From: Streptomyces sp. SAI-127
GTDB taxonomy: Bacteria > Actinomycetota > Actinomycetes > Streptomycetales > Streptomycetaceae
Reading direction: 5' to 3'
DNA: 64,000 bases
NCBI RefSeq assembly: GCF_029894425.1
Contig: NZ_JARXYJ010000001.1
Span: 1,178,001 to 1,242,000 of the forward strand
The notes under the pieces were generated by a model. That model saw nothing but the letters and a program-made list of their open reading frames with translations, ran no database searches and was not told the origin of the DNA. Of the stretch, positions 24,773-32,546 are shown piece by piece; the stretch's first letter is position 1, and each line of letters begins with the position of its first letter. A program made the translations under genes and the position numbers.

Positions 24773-26197
24773 ATGCACCGCATCCGCACCCGTACGCTCG
24801 TCGCCGTCGCGGCACTGCTGCTCGCCGCCCCCCTCACCCCGGCCGCCCACGCCGCCGAGGACGTCCATGTCGAGGGCCGGCTGCCGTCCGGCGCGACCTA
24901 CCTCATGGATGTGCCGGCCGGCTGGAACGGCACGGTCCTCCTCTACAGCCACGGCTACACACCGCCCGGCGTCCCCAACGCGGCACGCAACGCGCCCGAC
25001 GACACCACGAAGTCGCTGCTGCTGAACCAGGGTTACGCGCTCGTCGGGTCCTCGTACGCCACCACCGGCTGGGCCGTGACCGACGCCGTACCCGACCAGC
25101 TCGCCACCCTCGACACCTTCACCGCCCGCTTCGGACGCGCCGGGCGCACCATCGCCTGGGGCACGTCCTACGGCGGCCTCGTCACGACCGCCCTCGCGGA
25201 GCGCCACGCGAACCGTCTCGCCGGTTCGCTGTCGATGTGCGGGCTGGTCCAGGGCGGCGTCGCCAACTGGAACAGCACGCTGGACCCGGTCTTCGCGCTG
25301 AAGACGCTCCTCGCACCCGGCTCCGGCATCCGGCTGACCGGACTGCCGAGCCCGGCCGCCGCGACCCAGGCGTCCGACGCCATGGCCGCCGTTCTCACCG
25401 AGGCGCAGCAGACCGCCGACGGGCGGGCCCGCATCGCGCTCGCCGCGGCCCTGCACAACATCCCCGGCTGGAACGACCCTTCACAGCCCCGGCCCGCGCC
25501 CACCGACTGGGAAGCCCAGCAGTCCGGCCAGTACCAGGCCGTCGTCGGGCTGGTGAAGTTCCCCGCCTTCGTCTGGCGCCAGGAGGCCGAGTCCCGGGCG
25601 GGCGGCAACATGTCGTGGAACACCGGGGTCGACTACCACGCGATGCTCCGCAACTCCCCCTACCTCAAAGAGGTCAAGGAGCTGTACGCGAAGGCCGGCC
25701 TCTCCCTGAAGTCCGACCTCAACACGCTCGACAAGGCCCCCCGCACCCGCGCCGACACGAAGGCCGTCGAGTGGATGAGCCGTACCAGCTCCTTCACCGG
25801 CCGCCTCAGCAAGCCCCAGCTCGACATCCACACCACTGGCGACGCGCTGATCCCGGTGCAGTCCGAGAGCGCCTACCGCCGGGCCGCCACGGCCGCGGGC
25901 TCGGCACCACTGCTGCGCCGGCGCTATGTCGACAACGCGGGCCACTGCACCTTCAGCCCCGGCGAGCAGATCGCCGCCCTGCACGCGCTGGAGGACCGGA
26001 TCGCGACCGGCCACTGGGCAGGCAGCGATCCCGCCGCGCTCAACTCACGTGCCACCGAAGCCGATCCGGGGTCACCGTCCCGCTATCTCCCCTACTCCCC
26101 CGCCGGTTACCCCCGCCCCTACGACCGGGCGCACCCTTCCGACGGCCACCGGAACCAGCCGTCGCTGTCACGGCTCCGTGGTCTCGGACTCGAGTGA
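24773..26197 (+). CDS. Secreted alpha/beta hydrolase
   Basis: A 474-residue product from ATG 24773 (an in-frame GTG at 24770 fits AAGGAG spacing slightly better). Residues 1-28 form a Sec signal peptide ending AAHAA. The hydrolase fold is recognisable: VLLYSHGY as oxyanion strand, GTSYGG with nucleophile Ser132 near residue 132, the acid in HTTGDALIPVQSE, and the His in VDNAGHCTF. It is probably an esterase or peptidase acting outside the cell. The last 50 residues (Pro/Ser/Arg-rich) look like an appended tail, and the 3' end overlaps the convergent neighbouring gene by 30 bp. Confidence 0.87.
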   Translation: MHRIRTRTLVAVAALLLAAPLTPAAHAAEDVHVEGRLPSGATYLMDVPAGWNGTVLLYSHGYTPPGVPNAARNAPDDTTKSLLLNQGYALVGSSYATTGWAVTDAVPDQLATLDTFTARFGRAGRTIAWGTSYGGLVTTALAERHANRLAGSLSMCGLVQGGVANWNSTLDPVFALKTLLAPGSGIRLTGLPSPAAATQASDAMAAVLTEAQQTADGRARIALAAALHNIPGWNDPSQPRPAPTDWEAQQSGQYQAVVGLVKFPAFVWRQEAESRAGGNMSWNTGVDYHAMLRNSPYLKEVKELYAKAGLSLKSDLNTLDKAPRTRADTKAVEWMSRTSSFTGRLSKPQLDIHTTGDALIPVQSESAYRRAATAAGSAPLLRRRYVDNAGHCTFSPGEQIAALHALEDRIATGHWAGSDPAALNSRATEADPGSPSRYLPYSPAGYPRPYDRAHPSDGHRNQPSLSRLRGLGLE

Positions 26198-27076
26198 GGC
26201 GCGCGTCGCCTTGCCGTACACGCCGGGCTCGTCCTGAAGGACGAAGCGGGTGACCTGGTAGGTGCGCACCGCGCTCTCGACCTGCTGGTCGAAGTCGCCG
26301 TCGGCTTCCCCGTCGTACATGCCGACCTGCCGGAGGCGGAGCTGGAGTTCGACGACCTCGGGCCCCTGGTCGCCGAGACCGAGGACAGGGGGCCGGCTGC
26401 TCGACGCAGTCGGGCCCGGGGCCGACGTGGCGGTGGCGGCCGCGCTCGACGGGATCCCGGTCGGGGTGGCGGTGTCCGTCGGGGACGCGCTGTCGCCGGC
26501 CTCCGCGCTCGGCGAGGAGGAGGGCGGCTGCGACGACTGTGCCGAGGTAGCCGTAGCAGAAGAAGAAGCGGTGACGGACGGGCCGCTCGACGACGGCTGC
26601 GCCTCAGGTACACCGGCGCGCACGCCGCCGGCCACGGAACCGTCCCGTGAAGGGCCGTCGTAGGTGAAGAACCCGCCGACGAAGCCACCCGTGACCAGGA
26701 CGGCGGCGGCCGCTCCCGCCGCGGCGACGACGACCGTCCGCCGTCTCCGACGGTCCGGCGTGCCGTCGGCCGGGGGCTCCACGGGCGGCTGCGGAGAAGG
26801 CTCCTGTTCCGCGCCCTTCCCGGCCTCGATGACCTCGCTCAAGTCCCCTGTCAGGCCCGCCGGTTCGGGATCGCCGGCCGGATCCGCCGGTTTGTCGCCG
26901 ACCTCCACGAAGGGCCGTATGCGCACCGGGTCGAAGTCCTCCGCGGCCGCCGCCTCGGCCGTACGGGACTCGAGGTGGGCCTCGGAGGCGCGGTGCGCGC
27001 AGGTGCATGAGGGAGTGCCGTCCGCCGCCCTGGGCGCCCCGCACTCCGGGCAGACGAGGACTGGTGGTTCACTCAC
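26168..27076 (-). CDS. Membrane-anchored peptidoglycan-binding protein with zinc-ribbon N-terminus
   Basis: The 302-residue protein starts at GTG 27076 after GGAGAGGGA. Residues 1-30 carry CPECG and a later CTC, a zinc-ribbon-like knuckle. A linker leads to a basic stop-transfer RRRRR and one transmembrane helix (about 115-137), then a long Ser/Thr/Pro-rich spacer suited to crossing the wall, and a C-terminal PG_binding_1 domain (235-300: GDQGPEVVELQLRLRQVGMYDGEADG...YQVTRFVLQDEPGVYG). Topology is cytoplasmic zinc ribbon, wall-binding domain outside, so it may sense or tether the cell wall. Convergent overlap with the hydrolase gene is 30 bp. Confidence 0.88.
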   Translation of the reverse strand: MSEPPVLVCPECGAPRAADGTPSCTCAHRASEAHLESRTAEAAAAEDFDPVRIRPFVEVGDKPADPAGDPEPAGLTGDLSEVIEAGKGAEQEPSPQPPVEPPADGTPDRRRRRTVVVAAAGAAAAVLVTGGFVGGFFTYDGPSRDGSVAGGVRAGVPEAQPSSSGPSVTASSSATATSAQSSQPPSSSPSAEAGDSASPTDTATPTGIPSSAAATATSAPGPTASSSRPPVLGLGDQGPEVVELQLRLRQVGMYDGEADGDFDQQVESAVRTYQVTRFVLQDEPGVYGKATRASLESETTEP

Positions 27077-27360
27077 GCGCGTTCCCTCTCCGTACGATCT
27101 TCATATCGTAGGCAGATATGCCGCGCGGAAATTCCACAACTCTTATCGATCTGGTGCCACGGCATCCGCAGGGCCGAGATTCGGCCAAAGCGCGTGAAGG
27201 AGAGATGAACGGTGGCGGGCGCGGGGTCCCAACAGCCGGTCAGGAGCAGGGGCTTGGCGACAGTGGGGCACACGAGACCGCGACAACATGGGGTAACCGG
27301 CGGTAACTTCTGTCCCGCTCGCTCCATTCACCCGCGCCACTCCGTCAGGAGACACTCCCC

Positions 27361-28719
27361 ATGCGCAGACTTTTCGCCGCTCTGGCGGCGACCACCGCCG
27401 TCCTCGGCGGACTCACCGCGGCCGCCCCCTCCGCCACGGCCGCCCCCTCCGCCACGGCCGCCGACTCGGGCAGCTTCAGCGTCCTCAGCTACAACGTGGC
27501 CGGCCTGCCCGAGGCCATCTCCAGCGCGCCGACGCCCCGCGAGTCGAGCACGACGGCGATCGGCCAGCGCATAGCGCCCTACGACATCGTCCATGTGGAA
27601 GAGGACTTCAACTACCACGCCTACCTCTACGCGGGCGACACGAACCACGCCTACCGCACCCCCACCAGCGGCGGCGCCGGCATCGGCAGCGGCCTCAACA
27701 CCCTCTCGAAGATCCCCTACGACGAGGCCGACTTCGAACGGGTGCGCTGGAACTCCTGCCAGGTGGACTCGGGTGACTGCCTGACCCCCAAGGGCTTCAC
27801 CTTCATGCGCGAGCGCCTCGCCGAGGGCGTCTACGTCGACTTCTACAACCTGCACACCAACGCCGGCACCAACGACGGCGACCTCGCCTCCCGCGCCGAC
27901 AACCTCAACCAGCTCACCGCCTTCATCCAGACGCACTCCGCAGGCAACGCGGTCGTGGTCATGGGCGACACCAACACCCGCTACACCCGCTCCGGCGACA
28001 CCATCGCCGAGTTCGCCGCCGCCAACGGCCTCACCGACCCCTGGGTCCAGCTCATCCGCGGCGGCACCCCGCCCGCCAAGGGCAGCGACGCCCTGGTCTG
28101 CGACCAGACGGGTCCCACGGTCCCCAACACCTGCGAGGTCGTCGACAAGGTCCTCTACCGCAGCAGCAGACTCGTCTCGCTGAACGCCACCTCGTACAAC
28201 AACGAGCACGCCAAGTTCCTCACCGACACCGGGCTCATGCTCTCCGACCACGACCCGATCAGCGTCGGCTTCACCTGGTCGCGCAACGCCGCCTACCAGC
28301 TCAGCGACCAGTACGGCGGCCCGCACGGCGACTACTACAACGACATCAGCAGCGTCCCCGCCGGCGCCCGCGCCACCACCCTCGCCCTGCGGGCCGGCTC
28401 CCGCATCGACCAGCTGAGCCTCACCCTCGCCAACGGCACCACCCTCACCCACGGCGGCACGGGCGGCACCGCGGCCTCCCTCACGCTCGGCAGTGGCGAG
28501 TACGTGACCACGGCGAACCTGTGCCAGGCCGAAAAAGACGGCCACACACGGATCTTCTACGCCAGGTTCACCACCAACCTCGGCCGCACCCTGACCGGCG
28601 GCACCACCACCTCCGACTGCGTGACCCGCACCGCACCGGCCGGCCGGCAGATCGCCGGGTTCCACGGCCGTGGCGGCGACGAGGTCGACAAGGTCGGCTT
28701 CATCTACACCCAGCGTTGA
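27361..28719 (+). CDS. Secreted sphingomyelinase-like phosphodiesterase with jacalin-type lectin domain
   Basis: A 452-residue exported protein. Signal peptide residues 1-33 (Ala-rich, ending SATAA). The endonuclease/exonuclease/phosphatase fold spans about 37-305: FSVLSYNVAGLP, YDIVHVEEDF, DFYNLHTNAG, VVVMGDTNTRY, and LSDHDPISVGF near the end, giving the metal-binding Asn, Glu, His and Asp set of bacterial sphingomyelinase C and related phospholipases. The last 130 residues (YGGPHGDYYNDI onwards) form a jacalin-like beta-prism that would bind glycans. Likely substrates are membrane phospholipids. It has its own terminator. Confidence 0.9.
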   Translation: MRRLFAALAATTAVLGGLTAAAPSATAAPSATAADSGSFSVLSYNVAGLPEAISSAPTPRESSTTAIGQRIAPYDIVHVEEDFNYHAYLYAGDTNHAYRTPTSGGAGIGSGLNTLSKIPYDEADFERVRWNSCQVDSGDCLTPKGFTFMRERLAEGVYVDFYNLHTNAGTNDGDLASRADNLNQLTAFIQTHSAGNAVVVMGDTNTRYTRSGDTIAEFAAANGLTDPWVQLIRGGTPPAKGSDALVCDQTGPTVPNTCEVVDKVLYRSSRLVSLNATSYNNEHAKFLTDTGLMLSDHDPISVGFTWSRNAAYQLSDQYGGPHGDYYNDISSVPAGARATTLALRAGSRIDQLSLTLANGTTLTHGGTGGTAASLTLGSGEYVTTANLCQAEKDGHTRIFYARFTTNLGRTLTGGTTTSDCVTRTAPAGRQIAGFHGRGGDEVDKVGFIYTQR

Positions 28720-28725
28720 CCCACC

Positions 28726-28757
28726 CACCCCGGGGCGCGCTTCCGCGCCCCGGGGTG
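28726..28757 (+). terminator. Hairpin terminator
   Basis: CACCCCGGGGCGCG at 28726-28739 pairs perfectly with 28744-28757 around a CTTC loop, 7 bp beyond the phosphodiesterase stop codon. Confidence 0.92.
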
Positions 28758-28889
28758 CACAGGAATCACAAAAGAGTGGCAGGACGATTGACGCGCTCAT
28801 GGCCAGGCCCTACTTTCTGATCGATTTGCCGAACTCCGTTCGAAATACCGGTCATTGAGGTGCCCCCGCACGCCACCTTGGAGAGCAAG

Positions 28890-30266
28890 ATGAGCGCAAA
28901 CCCCCACCTGTCCCGCCGCGGCCTCCTGGGCATGACGGCCGCCGTGCCACTCGCCCTGACCCTCGGCGCGGGCACCGCGCAGGCCGCCGACTCGGCGTAC
29001 GCGATGGTGTACTTCACCGAGTCGACCAACCTCGGCGACGGCACCGACTACGGCCTGCACCTGGCCGTCAGCCCCGACGGGCTGAACTGGACGCCGCTCA
29101 ACCAGAACAACCCCCTGGTCACCCCCACCGCCGGCGCCCTGGGCCTGCGCGACCCGTTCCTGATGCGCAAGCAGGACGGCACGTTCGTCGTGCTCGCCAC
29201 CGACCTCAAGGGCACCGACTGGAGCTACAACAGCCAGTACATCCACGTCTGGGACTCCGCCGACCTGCGCACCTTCACCGGCTACCGGCGCCTGAAGCTG
29301 CACGACATGACGACCCACAGCTGGGCGCCCGAGGCGTTCTGGGACGCGGGGCGCGGCCAGTACGCGGTCATCTACTCCTCGGTCAACTCCAGCGGCCACA
29401 ACGTGATCATGGTCAACTACACCAGTGACTTCGTCACCGCCTCGGCCCCGCAGGTCTTCTTCGACCCCGGCTACGACGTCATCGACGGCGACATGGCCGT
29501 GGGCGTGAACGGCTACAACTACCTCTTCTTCAAGAAGAACCAGACCCTGGTGAGCGCCAGATCCACCACCCTGAACCCGGGCAGCTTCACCGAGTACAGC
29601 GCGGGTGTGGCCCACGGCGGCACCGAAGCCCCCACCGTGGTCAAGTCCCTCAGCTCCGGCACCTGGTGGCTCTGGGGAGACACCTACACGCCCAACGGCG
29701 TCTTCTACGCCTGGCAGGCCGGCAGCCTCGCCTCCGGCACCTGGACCGCCCTCGACCAGAAGACCTACACCCAGCCGGTCAACTCCAAGCACTGCGGCAT
29801 CGCGACGATCACCACGGCCGAGTACAACAACCTGCTCACCAAGTGGGGCGCCCCGGCCTGGAACCGGCTCAAGTCCTACAACTACCCGGCCCGTTACGTC
29901 CGCCACTCCGACTACGCGGGCCGCATCGACGAGTACCCGGTCGAGCCGTACAAGGACTCCCTGTGGACCCTCGTCCCGGGCCTGGCAGACAGCTCCGGGG
30001 TCTCGTTCCGGTCGGTCAACTACCCCGACCGCTACCTGCGCCACTACAACTACGCCCTCCGGCTCGACGTCAACGACGGCACGTCGACGTTCGCCGGTGA
30101 CGCGACCTTTTACCGCACGGCGGGCCTCGCGGACGCGAGCTGGGCCTCCTTCCGCTCGTACAACAACCCGACCCGCTACATCCGCCACTCCAACTACGTC
30201 CTGCGTATCGACCCCGTCTCCACCACCACCGAGAAGCAGGACGCCACATTCCGAGTAGGTTTCTGA
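28890..30266 (+). CDS. Secreted GH43-like glycoside hydrolase with AbfB domain
   Basis: The 458-residue protein starts at ATG 28890 behind GGAGAG. A twin-arginine signal is evident (SRRGLLGM, cleavage after AQAA). The N-terminal 290 residues form a five-bladed propeller of GH43 type: GLHLAVSPDGLNW, LRDPFLMRK (an Asp of the active site), SWAPEAFWDAG, VIDGDMA. The C-terminal 140 residues are an AbfB/CBM42 beta-trefoil with three matching repeats (RYVRHSDY, RYLRHYNY, RYIRHSNY) that binds arabinofuranose side chains. It probably removes arabinose or xylose from plant polysaccharide. A 13-bp inverted repeat begins 8 bp after its stop and pairs with the ribosome site of the next gene. Confidence 0.92.
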   Translation: MSANPHLSRRGLLGMTAAVPLALTLGAGTAQAADSAYAMVYFTESTNLGDGTDYGLHLAVSPDGLNWTPLNQNNPLVTPTAGALGLRDPFLMRKQDGTFVVLATDLKGTDWSYNSQYIHVWDSADLRTFTGYRRLKLHDMTTHSWAPEAFWDAGRGQYAVIYSSVNSSGHNVIMVNYTSDFVTASAPQVFFDPGYDVIDGDMAVGVNGYNYLFFKKNQTLVSARSTTLNPGSFTEYSAGVAHGGTEAPTVVKSLSSGTWWLWGDTYTPNGVFYAWQAGSLASGTWTALDQKTYTQPVNSKHCGIATITTAEYNNLLTKWGAPAWNRLKSYNYPARYVRHSDYAGRIDEYPVEPYKDSLWTLVPGLADSSGVSFRSVNYPDRYLRHYNYALRLDVNDGTSTFAGDATFYRTAGLADASWASFRSYNNPTRYIRHSNYVLRIDPVSTTTEKQDATFRVGF

Positions 30267-30273
30267 TTCAACC

Positions 30274-30348
30274 GAAAAGCCCCCCTTGGCGCTCCGCGTT
30301 GTATACGCTCCAGGTCTTCTTCACGAGACCTTCACAGGGGGGCTTTTC
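30274..30348 (+). promoter_or_regulatory. Long inverted repeat that would mask a ribosome binding site
   Basis: GAAAAGCCCCCCT (30274-30286) is perfectly complementary to AGGGGGGCTTTTC (30336-30348). The right arm contains the Shine-Dalgarno AGGGGGG of the lamin-tail gene and ends 1 bp before its ATG. The 49-nt loop holds a second hairpin (AGGTCT/AGACCT at 30312-30317 and 30326-30331). In transcripts read through from the glycosidase gene the structure would hide the site; it could also act as a terminator. Confidence 0.7.
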
Positions 30349-30349
30349 C

Positions 30350-30841
30350 ATGCGCGGAGGACACATAGCCGTGGTCGCGGCCGCAGGTGCGCTGACCGTG
30401 CTGACCGCGGTCCCGGCCCACGCCGCCGAGTACTCGTCGGCACTGAAGATCAAGGGCGTCCAGTACGACGCCCCGGGCCGGGACTCCAACAGCTGCGCCA
30501 CCGGCAACACCGACGAGGAGTACCTGACGATCAAGAACTATTCGCGGACCGCGACGGTGAACCTCAAGGGGTACGTCGTGAAGGACGCGGCGGGCAACAA
30601 GTTCACCTTCACCGCCAGTCACTCCCTCCAGCCCGGCGACTACGTCAAGCTCCGCGGCGGGCGCGGTGACGACTCGGACGCGAGGAACGTCGTGTACCGC
30701 GACAACTGCAACTTCATGTGGAACAACGACAAGGACACGATCTACCTGTACAAGCCGTCGGGCAGCCACGCCGACACCCACGCGTACACCAAGAGCGCCA
30801 ACGACCGGGACGGCAACGGGTACATCACGTACCACGGCTGA
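30350..30841 (+). CDS. Secreted lamin-tail-domain protein
   Basis: The 163-residue protein starts at ATG 30350, seven bases after AGGGGGG; an upstream TTG extension would add a non-signal-like leader and is rejected. Residues 1-25 form a signal peptide (VPAHAAEY). The rest is a compact lamin-tail (LTD) beta-sandwich: LKIKGVQYDAPGRDS, EEYLTIKNYSRTATVNLKGYVVKDAAGNKFTF, LQPGDYVKLRGGRG, and NDKDTIYLYKPSG. Extracellular LTD proteins are common in Streptomyces; their role in surface or nucleic-acid binding is unsettled. Its end overlaps the convergent membrane-protein gene by 17 bp. Confidence 0.9.
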   Translation: MRGGHIAVVAAAGALTVLTAVPAHAAEYSSALKIKGVQYDAPGRDSNSCATGNTDEEYLTIKNYSRTATVNLKGYVVKDAAGNKFTFTASHSLQPGDYVKLRGGRGDDSDARNVVYRDNCNFMWNNDKDTIYLYKPSGSHADTHAYTKSANDRDGNGYITYHG

Positions 30842-31829
30842 GCAGGTCGCGTCCGCTCACGACGGCCAGCGCGGCGGTCAGTGCGACGAGGGCCGCCACC
30901 TGGGTCAGGACACCCACGCGCAATGCCCCGGGCAGGACGTCGAGCCACGGGTGGACCGCGGTGATCCGGACCGCCAGGAGGAGCAGACCCAGCGCCGCGA
31001 GGGCCGCCGCCTCCTCTGCGGGGACGCGGTTCTCGCCCCGCGCGCGGTACAGCACCCAGGCGAGGGCCGTCACGAGGTAGCACGTGACGAGCGCCCAGAC
31101 GGTGTCGACCCCGCCGGGCAGTGCCACCACGGAGCCGCCCATCAGCACACAGCAGGCGGCGAAGACCAGGCCGGGCGCGCCCGCGGGTAGAGCCGCCGGG
31201 GGCGCGTCCCGGTGATGGGCCGCGCAGAGTGCCAGCGCCGACGACCAGGCCAGCACGGCGGCCGCGACGACATAGGCGGAGTCCGAGGGGGCGAAGTCGA
31301 GGGCCCAGAGATCGACCAGCGGCAGGAGCGTCGGCAGCGCCGCCACGAGCGCGGACGCCTGGGCGAGACGGCGGCGGTCGCGCACGAGGGCGAAGTAGGC
31401 GACCGCCCACAGCAGCGGCAGGAACCACTGGGCGGCCGCTTCCGCACCGGCCCATACGCCGTGGCCGGTGAAGCCGTCCGCGAACATGTCCCATTGACTC
31501 CCGCCACGGGTCGACGCCCAGGTCAGCCCCAGAACCCGGTCGACCACGGCGGACGCCGCCTGCAGCAGGACGGCGAAGAGCGCGAAGAGGCGGACGGCCG
31601 AGCCGAGCACGGCGTAGCGGCGGGGCACGCCGCCCGCGCCGAGCCTGCTGCGCACGGCCAGCGCGACGATACTCGCCACCTCGCCGAGGGTGGGCCGGCT
31701 CTGGTCCTGGGTCTCCTGGTCGACGTCCCAGAGGTAGGTCTCGACCATCTCCTCCTCGCGCTCGCGCCGGTAGTAGGCGGGCAGCAGCCGCAGGACGGCG
31801 CGGTACCGCGCTTCGAGCAGCGTCGTCAT
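30825..31829 (-). CDS. Polytopic membrane protein, PadR-associated
   Basis: A 334-residue integral membrane protein with about eight hydrophobic helices, e.g. LGSAVRLFALFAVLLQAASAVV, WFLPLLWAVAYFALV, YVVAAAVLAWSSALALCAA, LVFAACCVLMGGSVVAL and LTQVAALVALTAALAVV. The cytoplasmic N-terminus (LLEARYRAVLRLLPAYYRREREEEMVETYLWD) resembles the leader of proteins encoded next to PadR regulators, where it is followed by a membrane region of unknown function. Its ATG overlaps the PadR stop (ATGA), with GGAGG inside the PadR gene, so translation is coupled. Expected to be repressed by PadR. Confidence 0.85.
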   Translation of the reverse strand: MTTLLEARYRAVLRLLPAYYRREREEEMVETYLWDVDQETQDQSRPTLGEVASIVALAVRSRLGAGGVPRRYAVLGSAVRLFALFAVLLQAASAVVDRVLGLTWASTRGGSQWDMFADGFTGHGVWAGAEAAAQWFLPLLWAVAYFALVRDRRRLAQASALVAALPTLLPLVDLWALDFAPSDSAYVVAAAVLAWSSALALCAAHHRDAPPAALPAGAPGLVFAACCVLMGGSVVALPGGVDTVWALVTCYLVTALAWVLYRARGENRVPAEEAAALAALGLLLLAVRITAVHPWLDVLPGALRVGVLTQVAALVALTAALAVVSGRDLLSRGT

Positions 31830-32221
31830 GCCAGGCCTCCGGCGAGTCCGCGCCCCGTGGCGGGCGTGCCGGTCGTTCCAGGAGCACTTCCGGGGGTACG
31901 CCGTCCCTCGGCGATGCGCTTCTTCGCGGCGCTCGCTCCGGCGGCCAGCCGCTCCGCCTCGGCGTCCAGGGCCGCGGTGCCCTCGTCGGTGAGGCGGTAG
32001 TAGCGCCGGAGCCGGCCCTGCTGCACCTCCTCGCGGTCCAGCACGATCAGTTCGTCGGCGGTGAGCCGGTCCAGTACGCCGTAGAGGGTGCCGACGCGCA
32101 TCTGTACGGCCCCTTCGGACAGTTCCTCGACCTCGCGCAGGATGCCGTAGCCGTGCCGCGGCTGGTCGGCGAGGGCGGTCAGAACGAAGAACGCCGCCTG
32201 TGTCATGTTCCTCGGTGCCAT
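31826..32221 (-). CDS. PadR-family transcriptional regulator
   Basis: The 131-residue protein has the PadR winged helix: MTQAAFFVLTALADQPRHGYGILREVEELSEGAVQMRVGTLYGVLDRLTADELIVLDREEVQQGRLRRYYRLTDEGTAALDAEAERL, residues 6-95, with the conserved HGYGI and GTLYGVLDRL. It represses its own two-gene operon in most known cases. A perfect 11-bp inverted repeat lies eight bases upstream of the start. No Shine-Dalgarno is found close to the ATG and TATATTC lies just upstream, so the transcript may be leaderless. Confidence 0.93.
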   Translation of the reverse strand: MAPRNMTQAAFFVLTALADQPRHGYGILREVEELSEGAVQMRVGTLYGVLDRLTADELIVLDREEVQQGRLRRYYRLTDEGTAALDAEAERLAAGASAAKKRIAEGRRTPGSAPGTTGTPATGRGLAGGLA

Positions 32222-32228
32222 GAAACAA

Positions 32229-32253
32229 GAATATATCGGCTCCCGATATATTC
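32229..32253 (-). promoter_or_regulatory. PadR operator, perfect inverted repeat
   Basis: GAATATATCGG-CTC-CCGATATATTC has 11-bp perfect arms around a 3-bp centre. It is strikingly AT-rich in a genome of this composition and occupies the position where the -10 element of the PadR operon should be, so binding would block transcription. Confidence 0.85.
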
Positions 32254-32287
32254 AGCGAGCCGAAACGCGCGATCGGGTGGGAACGGC

Positions 32288-32330
32288 GAACAGGGCCCGC
32301 CCCAATGCGGATGGTGGGCGGGCCCTGTTC
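32288..32330 (+). terminator. Orphan hairpin between divergent genes
   Basis: GAACAGGGCCCGCCC (32288-32302) and its perfect complement (32316-32330) form a 15-bp stem with a 13-nt loop; ATTTT follows 10 bases later on the plus strand. No annotated gene ends here: PadR is transcribed away to the left and the next gene starts at 32547. It may end a small RNA or leader transcript, or attenuate the downstream gene. Confidence 0.7.
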
Positions 32331-32546
32331 GGGAGGTCATTTTGGCGTGCGGGGTCCCGAACCGGGCACGAGTGAAGCGCGGTTGCTCTGTGCGGAGCGT
32401 GTGCGCCCCGTGTGCGCGGGGCAGATCATGGGTCGGCGGGTATCGCACACCGAACGTGTCCGCCTGCCGGACCCGCCTGGTCCGTACGGGTCGGCGGCGA
32501 CGATACTTGGCCCCGGCACGCACCACTCCTTCTCACAGATGGACCC

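Larger units (their letters stand above)
32222..32546. other. Divergent intergenic region of 325 bp
   Basis: Besides the PadR operator and the orphan hairpin, the rest shows no protein-coding signal in short frames. GCGACGATACTTGG at 32497-32510 contains a plausible -10 (GATACT) for the gene at 32547. Confidence 0.5.

Noticed and set aside
27118..27306. Sixty-two-codon frame in the promoter region of the phosphodiesterase gene
   Set aside because: No ribosome site and no protein-like pattern; the region is better explained as divergent promoters.
30299..30349. Upstream TTG start for the lamin-tail protein
   Set aside because: It would put 17 residues before a normal signal peptide and lacks a ribosome site; the ATG at 30350 has AGGGGGG at ideal spacing.
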